From positions 434,001 through 498,000 of the forward strand of contig NZ_KB894095.1 in the NCBI RefSeq assembly GCF_000374305.1: a stretch of DNA of 64,000 nt, read 5' to 3'. The translations under genes were made by a program, and so were the position numbers. This document shows, piece by piece, positions 62,668 through 64,000 of the stretch. The first letter of the stretch is position 1. The number at the start of each line of letters is the position of its first letter. The stretch is from Actinomadura flavalba DSM 45200 (GTDB lineage: Bacteria > Actinomycetota > Actinomycetes > Streptosporangiales > Streptosporangiaceae). The notes below the pieces were generated by a model that had not been told where the DNA came from, did no database searches, and saw nothing but the letters and a program-made list of their open reading frames with translations.

Positions 62668-63593
62668 CTCCCCCACCCGGCAAACCCGCCCCTCCGCGCG
62701 ACACCCGCGACCCGTGGGCGCTCGCCGTCGACGACGGCCCGCCGGAGGCCGCGACGCCCGTCAAGCAGGCACGCGGCGGACGGCGGCACACCCGCGCGCG
62801 CCCTCCCGCGTCGGACTTCGCCTGGCGGTCCGGGCGGGAGCCGCGACCGGGTACCGTCGGTGTCGTGCCGACGACCGACGCCGTCCTGACGGACCAGCTC
62901 GCCGTGGAGATCGCGCGGCTCGGCGTGGTGGGCGAGTCCTCCGACGCGGGAACGCTGCATCGCGTCACCGAGCTGGCCTCCCGCGCGGTGCGCGGCTGCG
63001 CCGGGGCGTCCGCGGTCCGGTGGGCGCTGCCCGCCGACGACGACGAGCGGCCCGAGCCGCTGGCGTCCGCCGCCAGCCACCCCGACCTCGCCGACGCCAT
63101 GGACCGGCAGATCGCGCGCGGGCGCGGTCCCGTCTTCGACGTCGTGCGCACGCGGCGGCCCGCCGGGTCCGACGACATCCTCGCCGAGACCCGCTGGAGC
63201 GAGACCACCGCCGACCTGCTCCGCCGGGGCGTGCGCTGCTTCTCCACCACGCCGCACCTGAGCGAGCCCGTCCTGGTCACGCTCACCCTCTACGGCGTCA
63301 CCCCCCGCGCGCTCGGCGCGGGACGCCAGGCCCTCGCCTCGCTGCTCGTCGCGCAGGGCAGCAACGCCCTGTCGAACTCGCTGCACTACGGCGACGTGCA
63401 CCGCACCGCCGTCCAGCTCCAGGAGGCGGTCGAGTCGCGCGCCGTCGTCGACCAGGCCAAGGGCATCCTCATGCACGCGCTGGGCTGCGGCGCCGACGAG
63501 GCGTTCGCCGAAATGCGCCGCATCTCCCAGACCCGGCACGTGAAGCTGACCGCGCTCGCGGAGCGCATCGTGGTAGATCAGGGCCTGCTCTGA
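62664..63593 (+). CDS. GAF-ANTAR RNA-binding antiterminator
   Basis: The protein has 309 residues from ATG 62664, coupled by a four-base overlap to the CBS gene; GTG 62863 is a shorter start that would remove a Pro/Arg-rich leader. GAF-like domain at about 75-235 (TLHRVTELASRAVRGCAGAS), then ANTAR at about 245-305 (AVESRAVVDQAKGILMHALG, EMRRISQTRHVKL). ANTAR proteins bind paired RNA hairpins and prevent termination. The shared operon suggests a nucleotide- or ligand-gated output. Confidence 0.9.
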   Translation: MTPPPGKPAPPRDTRDPWALAVDDGPPEAATPVKQARGGRRHTRARPPASDFAWRSGREPRPGTVGVVPTTDAVLTDQLAVEIARLGVVGESSDAGTLHRVTELASRAVRGCAGASAVRWALPADDDERPEPLASAASHPDLADAMDRQIARGRGPVFDVVRTRRPAGSDDILAETRWSETTADLLRRGVRCFSTTPHLSEPVLVTLTLYGVTPRALGAGRQALASLLVAQGSNALSNSLHYGDVHRTAVQLQEAVESRAVVDQAKGILMHALGCGADEAFAEMRRISQTRHVKLTALAERIVVDQGLL

Positions 63594-63599
63594 ACGGTC

Positions 63600-63629
63600 T
63601 TGGCACCGTTTGCGCGGATCAGGCATAAG
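63600..63629 (+). promoter_or_regulatory. Candidate promoter for the PAS gene
   Basis: TTGGCA and CATAAG are 18 bases apart, 65 bases before ATG 63694, fitting a housekeeping sigma factor. Confidence 0.45.
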
Positions 63630-63693
63630 CTGCGCTCGGCGGGATCGCACCGCCGTTTCTCTTCGTTCGCATGTCCTTACCGGGAGTACACCG

Positions 63694-64000
63694 ATGGCCG
63701 ACCCGCTCGACCCTGGGACGGTCCTGCGCGAGGTCGCCGACCTTGAAATCCGCGTCGGTGAACTGCGGCAGGCCGCGGGCATGCCCTCCTCCGACGCCCG
63801 CGCCACGCTCGATGCCGCGCTCGCCGAACTCGACCTGGCCGTCGCCGCCCTCCAGACCCTCGGCACCGGCCACGGCAACGCCACCGGCGGCGCCGCCGCC
63901 GCCGAGAGCGAGCGCCGCGTCCTGCGCACCGTCTTCCAGGACGCGCCCGTCCCGCTGTTCCTGCTCGACCGCGACAGCAGCGTCCGCCGCGCCAACCGGC
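63694..64000 (+). CDS. PAS-domain sensor protein, truncated by window edge
   Basis: About 102 codons are visible; ATG follows GGGAG. Residues 1-55 are helical (TVLREVADLEIRVGELRQAA); from about 75 a PAS domain begins (RRVLRTVFQDAPVPLFLLDR, DSSVRRANR). The output domain lies beyond the window; a SpoIIE-type phosphatase or histidine kinase is likely given the neighbourhood. Confidence 0.7.
   Translation, partial: MADPLDPGTVLREVADLEIRVGELRQAAGMPSSDARATLDAALAELDLAVAALQTLGTGHGNATGGAAAAESERRVLRTVFQDAPVPLFLLDRDSSVRRANR

Overview
The window is very GC-rich with strongly biased third codon positions. It carries genes typical of sporulating filamentous actinomycetes: SpoIIE-type phosphatase, STAS antagonist, HATPase anti-sigma protein, XRE/DUF5753 plus DUF397 pairs, Spo0M, a subtilisin-inhibitor-like protein and SARP/AfsR regulators. 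I infer a Streptomyces- or Actinomadura-like chromosome; the genus is not provable from this segment. No rRNA, tRNA, CRISPR array, transposase or prophage was seen.

Layout. 0-7.6 kb: the edge of a SARP regulator, a GT-B-like protein, a two-domain nuclease (NucS-like fold plus PUA/EVE-like domain), a secreted type-B carboxylesterase, an ATP-binding regulator and a PrsW-like membrane protease. 7.6-14.5 kb: a carotenoid cluster (crtY / crtT-crtU / Rieske-crtB-crtI) whose content predicts an aromatic carotenoid such as isorenieratene; no GGPP synthase is present. 14.6-26.8 kb: NERD-helicase, YchJ, DoxX, two secreted hydrolases, an AfsR-like regulator, and a set made of flavin reductase, DHFR-like, DGPF/YCII and ECF42-type sigma genes. 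26.8-29.0 kb: a lower-GC island of small minus-strand genes (a CPCC protein, two unknowns and one frameshifted gene) interleaved with decayed fragments of the flavin monooxygenase that is intact at 29.4 kb. 29.4-35.3 kb: that monooxygenase, a beta-lactamase-fold protein with lost catalytic residues, and pyruvate carboxylase. 35.5-41.1 kb: a module of a CbxX/EccA-like triple-AAA protein, a MinD-like ATPase and two small partners, resembling accessory parts of a type VII secretion locus without the core genes.

41.4-48.4 kb: a receptor-like Ser/Thr kinase with a SapA-like outer domain, an XRE/DUF397 pair, an anti-sigma HATPase, a STAS antagonist under a sigma-B-like promoter, and an M16 peptidase pair. 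48.4-50.9 kb: one oxidase-family gene between long repeat-rich non-coding stretches, including a nearly pure G+C block. 50.9-58.2 kb: Spo0M with a long His/Gly/Pro repeat, a coiled-coil membrane protein, a 906-residue protein with about seven regular 43-residue repeats, and an unknown protein. 58.2-64 kb: SpoIIE-family phosphatase, a SigR/SigH-like ECF sigma factor with no adjacent anti-sigma gene, an SSI-like inhibitor, CBS and GAF-ANTAR proteins, and a truncated PAS protein.

As a whole the window joins signalling and development (partner-switching, kinase, ECF sigma factors) with secondary pigment biosynthesis, secreted hydrolases and one small accessory island.
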